A stretch of 64,000 bases of DNA, taken from Desulfuromonadaceae bacterium. GTDB lineage: Bacteria > Desulfobacterota > Desulfuromonadia > Geobacterales > Pseudopelobacteraceae. Shown piece by piece: positions 42,141 through 50,384 of the stretch. A program made the position numbers and the translations under genes. How positions within the stretch are numbered: position 1 is the stretch's first letter; each line of letters begins with the position of its first letter. Under the pieces are notes generated by a model. The model made no database searches, was not told the origin of the DNA, and saw only the letters and a list, made by a program, of their open reading frames with translations. The stretch spans positions 62,001 through 126,000 of the forward strand of contig JAQUIT010000002.1 of the NCBI GenBank assembly GCA_028681335.1, given 5' to 3'.

Positions 42141-43022
42141 CTACCATAACAATGTCCGTTCCGACTCGAATTCTCTGGTTCTGTTGCTTAGAGGGTCCTT
42201 GAAACAAAGTTTGTGTGCAATAAGCTGGAGTGGTATTTCGAAGTCATCATCACGTTCGTCCTGCAGTTCAGGGTAGTAGCGATCGTTCAGAATCCCGAAA
42301 CCGAGGCCGCCCATATGGAGCCGCAATTGATGGGTTTTTCCCGTTAGCGGATGGAGGGTAAAGCGGGCCAACGTCCCTTTCACCTCGACCAGATTTATGG
42401 CTGAGCGGGCATTGGTTTCACCGGACACCGTTCGCATGCGGAACCACGGTTCACCCCGCTCTATTCTGTTTTCAACTTTCCATGAGTCTGCTTCCTGAAG
42501 TGGCGCACATGCGGAAAGCGCATGATAGGTTTTTTCGACCCGGCCATTCATGAACAGTGTGCCGTAGAGCCCTCTACTCTTCTTGTTGACGGAAAAGAGC
42601 ACAATGCCGGCTGTCTCGCGGTCGATGCGGTGGAGCGGTGCTAGGTCTTCAATGCCGGTACGCCTCCGCAAGCGGTTCAACAGACATTCCTCAACGTAGC
42701 GGCCGCCAGGGGTAACCGGGAGGAAATGCGGCTTACAGGCGACCAGGATTTCGTCATCGAGGTACAGAATCTTTTCCACAAAAGGGATGAGTGGTTCAGC
42801 AGCGACTTCGCGGAAATAAAAAATGCGTCCGAGAGGGGTGTATTCGGTCTGGAGTGTTAGTGGGCCTGTCTTCTCATCGATTACTTTTCCTTCCAAAATC
42901 CGCTTTTCCCAAACATCACGAGGAATTGCCGGAAATCTTCTGCTCAAAAAGGAGAGGATGGAAGGGTAAGGGCGTTCGATTTTCGGCATTGTCACAATCG
43001 AAGGGTGTTTCGATATTCCCAT
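42141..43022 (-). CDS. RluA-family pseudouridine synthase
   Basis: 293 residues with the RluA-type catalytic motif HRIDRETAGI (the Asp is the nucleophile) and the downstream KTYHAL and GKTHQLRLHM signatures. It isomerises uridine to pseudouridine in rRNA or tRNA; the exact site cannot be told from sequence. No clear S4 domain is seen at the N terminus, although the first 60 residues hold S4-like text (ILEGKVIDEKTG). GAAGAG precedes the ATG at 43022. It ends just before the conduit cluster's intergenic region and runs in the same direction. Confidence 0.85.
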   Translation of the reverse strand: MGISKHPSIVTMPKIERPYPSILSFLSRRFPAIPRDVWEKRILEGKVIDEKTGPLTLQTEYTPLGRIFYFREVAAEPLIPFVEKILYLDDEILVACKPHFLPVTPGGRYVEECLLNRLRRRTGIEDLAPLHRIDRETAGIVLFSVNKKSRGLYGTLFMNGRVEKTYHALSACAPLQEADSWKVENRIERGEPWFRMRTVSGETNARSAINLVEVKGTLARFTLHPLTGKTHQLRLHMGGLGFGILNDRYYPELQDERDDDFEIPLQLIAHKLCFKDPLSNRTREFESERTLLW

Positions 43023-43049
43023 GTAACTCTTCCCGGATACTTAAAGTAG

Positions 43050-44405
43050 TTATTCTCCTTCTTTGCAGGCCAGGCCAAGCTCCTTCAGGCGATACTGCAA
43101 CGTGCGTAGCGAGATGCCGAGTGCTTGCGCCGCCTGGCGCCGGTTGCCGCGGTATTCTTGTAACGCAGCGCGGATGGCCGCCTCTTCGCGTATTTTAAGA
43201 ATCCCGTCACCGTTGGTGCTTATCTGCTGAGCTTCCAGCAGTATCGGTGGCAGCTCAGCAATGGTGATTTCTCTGTTTGCCAGGATAATGCCGCGCTCTA
43301 TTATATTTTGCAGTTCGCGTACATTGCCGGGCCAGCTGTGCTGCTCCAGCACTTGAAGCGCCTCTTGTGTTATGCCAATTGCCCGCCGATGACCTGATGC
43401 AACAGAAAAACGGGCACAGAAATATCTCACCAGATCGACGATGGCGTCACGTCGTTCCCGGAGCGGCGGCAGGGTGATCGGAAAGACGTTAAGACGGTAA
43501 TAAAGATCCTCACGGAAGCGCTTTTCAGCGACCTCTCTTGCCAGGTCGCGGTTAGTGGCCGCGATTACCCGTACATCGGCCTTGATTTGCATCGTCCCGC
43601 CGAGCCGTTCAAAAACACGCTCTTGCAGAACACGCAATAACTTTGCCTGTAGCAGAGCAGGCATTTCGCCAATTTCATCCAGAAAAATAGTTCCACCCTG
43701 TGCCAGTTCAAACTTTCCGAGCCTGGTCAGGATTGCTCCGGTAAAAGCGCCTCTCTCGTGGCCAAACAGTTCGCTTTCAAGCAGGTTTTCCGGTATGGCA
43801 GCACAGTTAATGGGTATAAACGGGGCGTTGCAGCGTGGACTGGCAAGATGTATCATCCGGGCAATCAGTTCCTTGCCTGTGCCGCTCTCCCCTGAGAGCA
43901 TCACCGTCGAAGGCGTTCGAGACACATCCTGCACCAGTTTTTTGATGATATCCATGGATCTGCCGGCAAAAATAAGCTCCTCCGGCGGAAGTCCAGCTTG
44001 TTCAATATCCTTAAGGGAAATGGAGAGTCGCTGCAGTTCAACATGCTCAAGAGCCCTTTGAACCGTTGCCAGCAGCGCCGCCGGATCTTTGAGCGGTTTT
44101 GAGAGAAAATCAAAGGCCCCGCTTTTTATGGCGCTGGCGGCCTCTTCAACCCTGCCAAAAGCGGTTATGAATATAAAAAGTGGTGGGTTGGGTTCCATCC
44201 GGGCAATTTGAAACAGTTCAAGTCCTGATCTTACCGGCATTTTCAGGTCAGAGATTACCAGGTCAAAATGCTCCCGCTGGATGCGGCGAAGTGCCTCTCC
44301 GCCGTCAGCGGCAGTCACCACGGTATGCCCGGCCTTATCCAGAATTGTGCTTAAGAGCTCACTAAAGACTTCATCATCTTCTGCAATCAGTATGGTTCCC
44401 GGCAT
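43050..44405 (-). CDS. sigma-54 dependent response regulator (NtrC family)
   Basis: 451 residues: an intact receiver (D10, D11, phospho-acceptor D53, K near 103), AAA+ domain with GESGTGKE, a canonical GAFTGA loop, GGTIFLDEIGE, and a C-terminal Fis-type helix-turn-helix (GNRRQAAQALGISLRTLQYRL). The gene starts 4 nt after the sensor kinase stop, so the pair forms a two-component system. Target genes are not known; the cytochrome cluster on its downstream side and the CcdA genes on its upstream side are candidates. Confidence 0.9.
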   Translation of the reverse strand: MPGTILIAEDDEVFSELLSTILDKAGHTVVTAADGGEALRRIQREHFDLVISDLKMPVRSGLELFQIARMEPNPPLFIFITAFGRVEEAASAIKSGAFDFLSKPLKDPAALLATVQRALEHVELQRLSISLKDIEQAGLPPEELIFAGRSMDIIKKLVQDVSRTPSTVMLSGESGTGKELIARMIHLASPRCNAPFIPINCAAIPENLLESELFGHERGAFTGAILTRLGKFELAQGGTIFLDEIGEMPALLQAKLLRVLQERVFERLGGTMQIKADVRVIAATNRDLAREVAEKRFREDLYYRLNVFPITLPPLRERRDAIVDLVRYFCARFSVASGHRRAIGITQEALQVLEQHSWPGNVRELQNIIERGIILANREITIAELPPILLEAQQISTNGDGILKIREEAAIRAALQEYRGNRRQAAQALGISLRTLQYRLKELGLACKEGE

Positions 44406-44409
44406 GTTG

Positions 44410-45636
44410 TCATTTCTCCATTGGCAAAGTTATGGTAAATGTTGTGCCAACTCCAACCGTGCTCATTACCGTCAGGTTGCCACCATGCGCATGTGCCACT
44501 TTGCTGCAAAGTGCCAGTCCAAGCCCGGTCCCCTTAGCTTTGTCTGTCCAGAATGGCTTGAAAATATGTGGGATGTTTTCCGGCGGAATGCCGATGCCGG
44601 AGTCTCCTATTGTGATGATTGCCTGATAATGGGATCGTTTTGATTCGACCCGTAATACGCCACCGTTTGGCATTGACTGGAGCCCGTTTTTCAACAGATT
44701 AAGCAATAACTGGATGATGCGGTCATAGTCAATCTCTGCATATATGGCTGATTTCGGGGTGTAGACGACTTCTACGCCTGCAGTATCGGCCTCCATGCGT
44801 ATCATTGCCACGCAGTCCTGGATCAGCGGTGTAAGGTCGGTCAGTTGCCGTTCCACTTTGTCCTCGCGTGCATAGGCCAGCAAGTCGTCCACCAAAGCCT
44901 CCATTCTCAGAGACTGATGCACAACTTTTTTTGCATAGAGACGTGCTTCATCCATATCGCCGGATGCAGCAATAAGCTGAACAAATCCCTTGATACCGGC
45001 TAATGGGTTTCGTATTTCGTGGGCTATTACGGCACCAAGTTCACCAAGCTGTGCGAGCTCCTCCTGCCGTTGCATCTTCAGTTGTCGCTGCTTGTCGCGA
45101 CACAGGAGATACATTATCCCGACGGTAACCAGCCAGAGAGCAAACGTAAGAAGAGACGTTACCATGATTGCCGTGTGCGTGCGGCGGATAACCAGATCTG
45201 ATTGGTAGGTGTGCAACGCCAGGGTTAACAGGCAGTTGCCTCCGGTAGGATGTATCCTGGTCTGGAGCTCGTAAATTTCTTCACCGGTGCCGAGCTTTTT
45301 GCGCTCTTCGTGAATGCCGCTTTTGCTGTTGATGTCTGGTTTGGGGCCAGTCCACATGGTGCCGACGAGTGCAGGGTTGGTGTGGAAAAGGATAATCCCG
45401 TTGCGGTCAACCACGAAAAAATAGGCAAGACCTTCCGTGCTGTACTGCGAAAGTATCTCCGGATCGGGTTCTACGGTGGTAAGTGCTTCGATTGCTGTTG
45501 CAATTGAGAGCGCCTGGCCGCGCAAACTATCCGCAGCCATCTGCGGTGCAATTCTAAAAGCACTCCAGGAAAACCACCCGACCAGAATGGTGAAGCAAAC
45601 CGGAATAATTATGAAAAACTTCTCTGATCTTCTCAT
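44410..45636 (-). CDS. sensor histidine kinase
   Basis: 408 residues: a first membrane helix (about 7-27), a periplasmic PAS/Cache-like sensor (about 30-150, with AYFFVVDRNGIILFHTNP), a second helix (about 155-178), HisKA with the phospho-histidine H206 in AHEIRNP, and HATPase motifs (LLNLLKNGLQSM, GDSGIGIPPE, GTGLGLALC). The sensor has no haem motif. The partner regulator gene starts 4 nt downstream. The 254-bp gap upstream (45637-45890) shows no convincing gene. Confidence 0.88.
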   Translation of the reverse strand: MRRSEKFFIIIPVCFTILVGWFSWSAFRIAPQMAADSLRGQALSIATAIEALTTVEPDPEILSQYSTEGLAYFFVVDRNGIILFHTNPALVGTMWTGPKPDINSKSGIHEERKKLGTGEEIYELQTRIHPTGGNCLLTLALHTYQSDLVIRRTHTAIMVTSLLTFALWLVTVGIMYLLCRDKQRQLKMQRQEELAQLGELGAVIAHEIRNPLAGIKGFVQLIAASGDMDEARLYAKKVVHQSLRMEALVDDLLAYAREDKVERQLTDLTPLIQDCVAMIRMEADTAGVEVVYTPKSAIYAEIDYDRIIQLLLNLLKNGLQSMPNGGVLRVESKRSHYQAIITIGDSGIGIPPENIPHIFKPFWTDKAKGTGLGLALCSKVAHAHGGNLTVMSTVGVGTTFTITLPMEK

Positions 45637-45890
45637 TATAAGATATGTGGGGCAGTATATGTACGACTGCCGTTATAGGTGGTGAAAAGAAAGGGAGCTG
45701 ATGCAGGAAGGCTTCTGCCGGATGATTTTATGCGTGCATGAGTGACGTTGTTTCCGGGACGGAGTGCCAACGCCGCGTTACGTAGGTACACAAATCTGAC
45801 ACATGTCATAGCGCTTGATACTCCCTTAACTGTTTGGGCTGTGCAGAACATTCCTCGATACCGTTCGGCAGCACGTGACTCTCACCACTA

Positions 45891-46532
45891 TCAGAATGCC
45901 ATGTTTCCTGCAATGATCGAATAGAGTCCAAAGGCGACCAGCGTGCCTCCGGATGCATAGCGGAGGATGGTTTCATGTTTAAGCATCCCCTTGATTCTGT
46001 TTTGCAGCAGCTGTGATGAATAGCCGACAATCAGCATCGGTAGTGCCAGGCCGAGGGAATAGAACCCGAGCAGAATGATGCCGGTCGTCAGTTGGCCGCT
46101 TGTTGCAACCATGGTAAGGGTGGTTGAAAGGAACGGGCCGACACAGGGAACCCAGATGAGGCCGAGTGCCATGCCGAGGATCAACCCGCCAACACGCCCC
46201 TCGCCTGTGACCCGGATGTTGGATAAGCGGTAGAACCGCTTGAAGATGCTCAGGTCAAGCATCACCATCAAGCCCAGGATGATAATTATCAGTGCCCCGG
46301 CGATCTCGATAGAGCGGGTTTTGCCGATCAGTAGCGCCCCAAAGAGCGACGAGATCGCCCCCATCGTCATGAATGACAGCGACAGGCCGCTTACAACGAG
46401 CAGCGGGCGGAGGCGATCATTACGCTCAGACCCGGCCATGATGACCGGTATTACCGGCAGAACACAGGGGGACAGAACACTCGCAACCCCGGCTCCAACC
46501 GCCATCAGGATGTTGATAATGCTGAATTCCAT
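45891..46532 (-). CDS. CcdA/DsbD-type thiol-disulfide transporter
   Basis: 213 residues, six membrane helices, with the two conserved cysteines in SPCVLPVIP (near residue 23) and VPCVGPF (near 128). CcdA carries reducing power from cytoplasmic thioredoxin to the periplasm, where it keeps apocytochrome CXXCH cysteines reduced for haem attachment. This suits the very high cytochrome load nearby. It shares one base with the stop of the thioredoxin-fold gene upstream, its likely partner. Confidence 0.85.
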   Translation of the reverse strand: MEFSIINILMAVGAGVASVLSPCVLPVIPVIMAGSERNDRLRPLLVVSGLSLSFMTMGAISSLFGALLIGKTRSIEIAGALIIIILGLMVMLDLSIFKRFYRLSNIRVTGEGRVGGLILGMALGLIWVPCVGPFLSTTLTMVATSGQLTTGIILLGFYSLGLALPMLIVGYSSQLLQNRIKGMLKHETILRYASGGTLVAFGLYSIIAGNMAF

Positions 46533-46933
46533 TATTTCAGGCCATCCAGGGCACTGGCAATAGATTCAATGCTCTGAATACCCGGAGGAAAAACTTTGCT
46601 GATTTTTCCGGCTTTATCTACCAGCACAAGCATTGGCAGGCTTCTGACGCCGTAATCATAAAAGCCTCTCTGGTCATTACGCTCTAACGTGCTGACACTG
46701 GCGATGTTAAAAGTCCCTTTACGTTTCTCTGCCAGCAGGTCAAGCATCGCCTTTTGCATCCTGCACGGTCCACCGTTAGGGTTTTCAAAAAATATCAGGG
46801 TCGGTTTGCCGTTGGTAGCGATGGTCTGCTTCAGGGTCGGCGTGCTCAACGGCGCTGACGGACCGGCCGCAAGGGCAAGGGTGGCTGTAGCCATGAGAAC
46901 TGCGGTAATAATCGCTGTTAAACGTCGTTTCAT
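46532..46933 (-). CDS. exported thioredoxin-fold protein, monothiol
   Basis: 133 residues: a signal peptide (ends near LAAG) and a thioredoxin-like domain in which the active site WCGPC reads NGGPC. The first cysteine is Gly54, and C57 remains. The cis-proline region is present (VRSLPMLVLVD). A monothiol site cannot run the usual dithiol exchange, so it may need glutathione-like or partner cysteines, or serve as a haem or apocytochrome chaperone. It is translationally joined to ccdA. Confidence 0.75.
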   Translation of the reverse strand: MKRRLTAIITAVLMATATLALAAGPSAPLSTPTLKQTIATNGKPTLIFFENPNGGPCRMQKAMLDLLAEKRKGTFNIASVSTLERNDQRGFYDYGVRSLPMLVLVDKAGKISKVFPPGIQSIESIASALDGLK

Positions 46934-46984
46934 CTCTGATGCTCCTTGAAAAAGTCAGCCTGTTGTGTGCCTCGGTACATACGC

Positions 46985-47599
46985 TCAGAGAGACTGAGCC
47001 GTTGCCAAAAGAACCGGGAAACTCTGGTCGCCCTTGACAACCTTCGTGGCAGTGGTCACGGATATCGAGGAAAACCCGGCCTCTGCTAACATCGTAGAGA
47101 GCTCATTGGCGCTGAAACCTTGATGGAACACTCCGGTCGGGTCTTCGTGGAAGCGTCCCCCTTCCGACTCCAGGTCGGCAAGGGCGATCCAGCCGCCCGG
47201 GTGCAGGAGCGTTTTGAGCGAACGGAGCAGCGGTACGATCTCTGGAATGTGATGCAGTGTCATGGCGCTGGTGATGAGGTGGTACCTTCCTGATGGCAGG
47301 TTACCACTTTCCAGGTTGCACAGTTCAGCACGTACGTTTGAAAAACCGCCATCCAGTATCTTTGCCCCAAGACGGTCGATCATTCCCGAGGAACTGTCTG
47401 TCCCGGTCATGCTCCGGAGGTTTGGTGCCAGTTGCAGCGTGACAAGGCCAGTTCCGCAGCCGAAATCCAGGGCATCCCACTCTGTTGAGGGGGGAATGGC
47501 AGCTATTATTGCCTCTGTAATTTCACCTGCAAGTTTGACCCGTCGCGGTTCTTCATCCCACTTTGACGCCACAGCGTTAAAATCTCTCTTTTGTGTCAT
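46985..47599 (-). CDS. class I SAM-dependent methyltransferase
   Basis: About 204 residues from the ATG at 47599 (AGGAG at good spacing; an upstream GTG at 47620 is less likely). The Rossmann fold has the SAM motif DFGCGTGLVTLQLAP, then MTGTDSSSGMID and the post-motif SAMTLHHIPE. This is the UbiE/Methyltransf_11/25 type acting on a small molecule or cofactor; the substrate is not evident. It follows a J-domain protein gene closely. Confidence 0.8.
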   Translation of the reverse strand: MTQKRDFNAVASKWDEEPRRVKLAGEITEAIIAAIPPSTEWDALDFGCGTGLVTLQLAPNLRSMTGTDSSSGMIDRLGAKILDGGFSNVRAELCNLESGNLPSGRYHLITSAMTLHHIPEIVPLLRSLKTLLHPGGWIALADLESEGGRFHEDPTGVFHQGFSANELSTMLAEAGFSSISVTTATKVVKGDQSFPVLLATAQSL

Positions 47600-47616
47600 G
47601 TCCGCTCCTTTGGTTG

Positions 47617-47928
47617 TCACTGTTTACTCCGCTGTTCCCGGCCGCTACCCCAGAGGGCATCATCCATGAACTGGCGTCGTATGCGCTCCTCAGGGTTCTG
47701 GCTGTAGAACTCATCTTCCGAAAATGAAAAGCGATACGATTCCAGGTAGTCGCTTAAAACGCGGAACGCGGCATTGATCAGTTTGATCTTCTCGCCTTCG
47801 GCATCATTCCCGGTATCCGGATGATATCTTTTTACCAGCTCGCGATGCCGACTCTTGATCTGTTTCATGGTTACGCGATCAGAGAGTCCGAGTATCTCGA
47901 GAGATTTCTGTAGGTCAGTGAACATCAT
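47617..47928 (-). CDS. J-domain protein
   Basis: 103 residues: an N-terminal J domain (about 5-65) with the HPD motif (YHPDTGND) that stimulates DnaK ATPase, followed by a short charged tail (FYSQNPEERIRRQFMDDALWG). It has no Gly/Phe or zinc regions, so it is a specialised co-chaperone (DnaJ type III). AGGGAC precedes the ATG. The downstream methyltransferase start (47599) lies 17 nt after its stop. Confidence 0.85.
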   Translation of the reverse strand: MMFTDLQKSLEILGLSDRVTMKQIKSRHRELVKRYHPDTGNDAEGEKIKLINAAFRVLSDYLESYRFSFSEDEFYSQNPEERIRRQFMDDALWGSGREQRSKQ

Positions 47929-48027
47929 GTCCCTGAATCCTTTGCCGCCTGCCTGTTAGTGTCCGACACTCTTTCTCCGGGATAGTAAATACAATTCAGT
48001 AATATGCATGTCAATATAAACATAGAG

Positions 48028-48059
48028 AAACCTCCGGGGATGTAAGCTCCCGGAGGTTT
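48028..48059 (-). terminator. terminator after the RhlE-type helicase
   Basis: A perfect 11-bp stem (AAACCTCCGGG with its complement) with a 10-nt loop lies 32 bp after the helicase stop. The T run beyond it on the - strand is short (TTTC). Confidence 0.6.
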
Positions 48060-48091
48060 GATCAGATAGTAAATAGGGCAGTGGGATGAAT

Positions 48092-49438
48092 CTATTTTCC
48101 GCGCCGTGAGCTGTTGAATACCGGCTTGGGGGCACCACCTGCTGCGCCCGGTCGTGGCTGCTGAGGACGCCCGGCGGGCTTGTTGCCGGGATGATCGCTT
48201 TTGAACGGATTGATTGACCCGACCGAACTTTTCTTGGCCTGCCCCTGGGCCGGTTTGCGTGTCGGCCGCGGCTCACGCGGCGGGCGGGCAAACTCGGCAT
48301 CTTTTTTTGGTGCCGGGACGGTGTAGTCAAAGCCCTCTACCATGCGCCGCTCCAGCGGAGCACCCAGCTTTTTCTCGATTGTGCGCACCATGACCGTATC
48401 ATCACTGCAGACCATGGTAAAGGCATCGCCGCTTTTGGCAGCACGCCCGGTACGCCCGATACGGTGGACGTAGGCTTCCGGTGTGTCCGGAATGTCATAG
48501 TTGACGACATGCGATATCTGTGAAACATCGATGCCGCGTGCGGCAATATCTGTTGCCACAAGGATCTGATAGGTGCCATCGCGAAATCCGTCCAGTGCCG
48601 CTTGACGGCGGTTCTGGGACAGGTTGCCCTGTAGTGATGCGGCTTTGTAGCCGGCCTTTTCCAGCTGCTCGCCCAGGCGCTTGGCCCGGTGCTTGGTGCG
48701 GGTGAAGATCAGTACCGAATCGGTATCAGTGTGCTTCAGCAGTTCCATCAGCAGTGCTGTTTTCAGGTGCTGTTCCACCGGATAGAGAGCGTGGGAAACG
48801 GTGACCGGAGGGGCGGTATTGCCTACCTGAACCGTGACCGGATTGCTCAGGATGTCATGAGCAAGTTTGTTGATGCTGGGCGGCATGGTGGCCGAAAAGA
48901 GCAGCGTCTGCCGTTTTGCCGGGATGTGGCCGAGAATACGGCGGATGTCGGGGAGAAATCCCATATCGAACATCTGGTCCGCTTCATCAAGTACCAGTAC
49001 TTCAAGGCCTGAGAGGTCGATGGTGCCCTGACCAATGTGATCCAGCAGGCGTCCGGGACAGGCGACGACAATCTCGACGCCGTTTCTGAGTGCCTGAATC
49101 TGCGGGTTGACGTTGACGCCGCCGTAAACGGTGACGCTCTTTAATTTGGTCTGTTTCCCCAGCGTGACGAACGATTCGTGGATCTGCTCGGCCAGTTCTC
49201 GGGTCGGGGCTACCACCAGGGCGCGAACACGGCCGCGCGGCCCTTCCATCAGGCGATTCAGCACAGGCAGCGCAAAGGCTGCTGTCTTGCCGGTTCCGGT
49301 CTGGGCCAGCCCCATGACGTCGCGTCCCTGCATGACGGTCGGTATGGCCTGTTGCTGGATAGGGGTCGGGGTGACATAGCCGGCCTCCTTGATGCTTGCT
49401 GCAATGATCGGGTGTAGATTAAACTCTTGGAACTCCAT
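48092..49438 (-). CDS. DEAD-box ATP-dependent RNA helicase, RhlE type
   Basis: 448 residues with the complete motif set: Q motif region (TPTPIQQQAIP), AQTGTGKTAAF, PTRELAEQI, the DEADQMFDMGF motif II, SATMPP, and HRIGRTGRAAKSG. A basic, proline-rich tail (about 380-448, ARPPREPRPTRKPAQ) fits RhlE-like enzymes. It unwinds RNA in ribosome assembly, decay or cold adaptation. GAAGGAG precedes the ATG. A 22-codon ORF lies in its leader. Confidence 0.92.
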   Translation of the reverse strand: MEFQEFNLHPIIAASIKEAGYVTPTPIQQQAIPTVMQGRDVMGLAQTGTGKTAAFALPVLNRLMEGPRGRVRALVVAPTRELAEQIHESFVTLGKQTKLKSVTVYGGVNVNPQIQALRNGVEIVVACPGRLLDHIGQGTIDLSGLEVLVLDEADQMFDMGFLPDIRRILGHIPAKRQTLLFSATMPPSINKLAHDILSNPVTVQVGNTAPPVTVSHALYPVEQHLKTALLMELLKHTDTDSVLIFTRTKHRAKRLGEQLEKAGYKAASLQGNLSQNRRQAALDGFRDGTYQILVATDIAARGIDVSQISHVVNYDIPDTPEAYVHRIGRTGRAAKSGDAFTMVCSDDTVMVRTIEKKLGAPLERRMVEGFDYTVPAPKKDAEFARPPREPRPTRKPAQGQAKKSSVGSINPFKSDHPGNKPAGRPQQPRPGAAGGAPKPVFNSSRRGK

Positions 49439-49494
49439 AATACTCCTTCTTTCTGGATCCTCATGAAAAGCTACTGCGGGGCTGATCTGCTCTG

Positions 49495-49563
49495 TTACCG
49501 CTTGCTCAAAAGCTCGACGTACTGGTTGTACGCCTCACTTCTTCGCTCGCTTGCGCCTTGCAT
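49495..49563 (-). CDS. short leader ORF upstream of the helicase gene
   Basis: A 22-codon frame (MQGASERRSEAYNQYVELLSKR) has a very strong Shine-Dalgarno, GAGGAGG, six bases before its ATG, and ends 56 nt before the helicase ATG. The peptide is polar and regular, and the DNA has compact inverted motifs. It could be a leader peptide that controls helicase expression, or the ribosome site of a structured cold-shock-type leader. It follows the terminator at 49607-49634, so it belongs to the helicase transcript. Confidence 0.45.
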   Translation of the reverse strand: MQGASERRSEAYNQYVELLSKR

Positions 49564-49606
49564 ATCAACCTCCTCATAACGCTTTGCACGAGGATCTGTT
49601 GTAACG

Positions 49607-49634
49607 AAAAAAGCCCCGGAAATTTCCGGGGCTT
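49607..49634 (-). terminator. intrinsic terminator of the pilT/rhodanese operon
   Basis: A perfect 11-bp stem (49611-49621 with 49624-49634) is followed on the - strand by six T (plus-strand A 49607-49612). It ends the leftward operon from the U32 gene to rhodanese. Confidence 0.85.
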
Positions 49635-49737
49635 GCAATGATGTGCTATCCGGTACAACAATTTTAATAGCTTACCATACCAGTTTTGTCAGAGAGGTGT
49701 CAAGCCGCCATCTTAAAACAGGGCTGCGCAGTGACTC

Positions 49738-50046
49738 CTATTTTTCCAGCGGTAGCCCGGCACGCCGCCAGGCGGACATATGCCCGTCAAGGAGTGTTGT
49801 GTTGCGGTAGCCGTAGGCGTTCAAAAGTCCCTGGGCCATCTGGGCCCGCGGACCATGTTCGCAGAGTACCACCAGTTCACTGCTCTTGTCTTCCGGCAGG
49901 TGGGCCATTTTTAACAGTATTTTCCAGGTCGGAGCGTGGGTTGCCCCCGGAATATGGCCGCTGTTAAACTCAAAGCCGCTACGGACATCGACGATAACCG
50001 GTGTTTTTTTTGATTTAATACGCTGAACGAGTTCTTTGGCCTGCAC
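49738..50046 (-). CDS. cytoplasmic rhodanese-like protein
   Basis: About 102 residues from a GTG at 50046, which has AGGAG seven bases upstream (an in-frame ATG at 50163 would run into the previous gene). A single rhodanese domain has VDVRSGFEFNSGHIPGA and the catalytic Cys in LCEHGPRAQ. There is no signal peptide. Such proteins carry sulfane sulfur for cofactor or tRNA pathways. It is the last gene of the leftward operon with pilT and dnaB. Confidence 0.75.
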   Translation of the reverse strand: MQAKELVQRIKSKKTPVIVDVRSGFEFNSGHIPGATHAPTWKILLKMAHLPEDKSSELVVLCEHGPRAQMAQGLLNAYGYRNTTLLDGHMSAWRRAGLPLEK

Positions 50047-50089
50047 AGTGTAACTCCTTTGAAAGAAATGAGATCGGCATACCCGCTCA

Positions 50090-50302
50090 TTATCTGGTGG
50101 TAATATCGCGAACGACCTTATAGCCGAGCAGCACAAACGGCCACGCGTGCCATGCAAGGTCAAAGATGTCGATAGGGCGTTTCAGGGTCCCTGCCATCAG
50201 CATCCTGATCTTTTCGACGATGTGCGGCTGCGGATAAAATGGCGCAAACCCGAGCAGCAGTACCATCGGTATTAAAAATTTGTATTCCAGCAACTCTTTC
50301 AT
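50090..50302 (-). CDS. small membrane protein, 70 residues
   Basis: A 70-residue protein with an N-terminal hydrophobic stretch (about 8-23, FLIPMVLLLGFAPFY) and a second near the end (AWPFVLLGYKVV). It lies between pilT and a rhodanese gene in the same direction, with a ribosome site GGAGAT before the ATG. I do not recognise a family; the arrangement suggests a membrane partner of the rhodanese. Confidence 0.6.
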   Translation of the reverse strand: MKELLEYKFLIPMVLLLGFAPFYPQPHIVEKIRMLMAGTLKRPIDIFDLAWHAWPFVLLGYKVVRDITTR

Positions 50303-50384
50303 GTCATCTCCGTATGGATTAGCTGCTCTGCACTGACGTTGCCCTTAGCTATAATGGCAGAAGGGGCAACGTCTTGCCCGTGGG

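Noticed and set aside
45764..45770. Sigma-54-like GTGCCAA upstream of the kinase gene
   Set aside because: The -24-like half is present, but 10 bp on the dinucleotide is CG, not GC.
45637..45890. A 71-residue leftward ORF in the gap upstream of the sensor kinase
   Set aside because: Composition looks random, no ribosome site, and no coding-like pattern; treated as intergenic.
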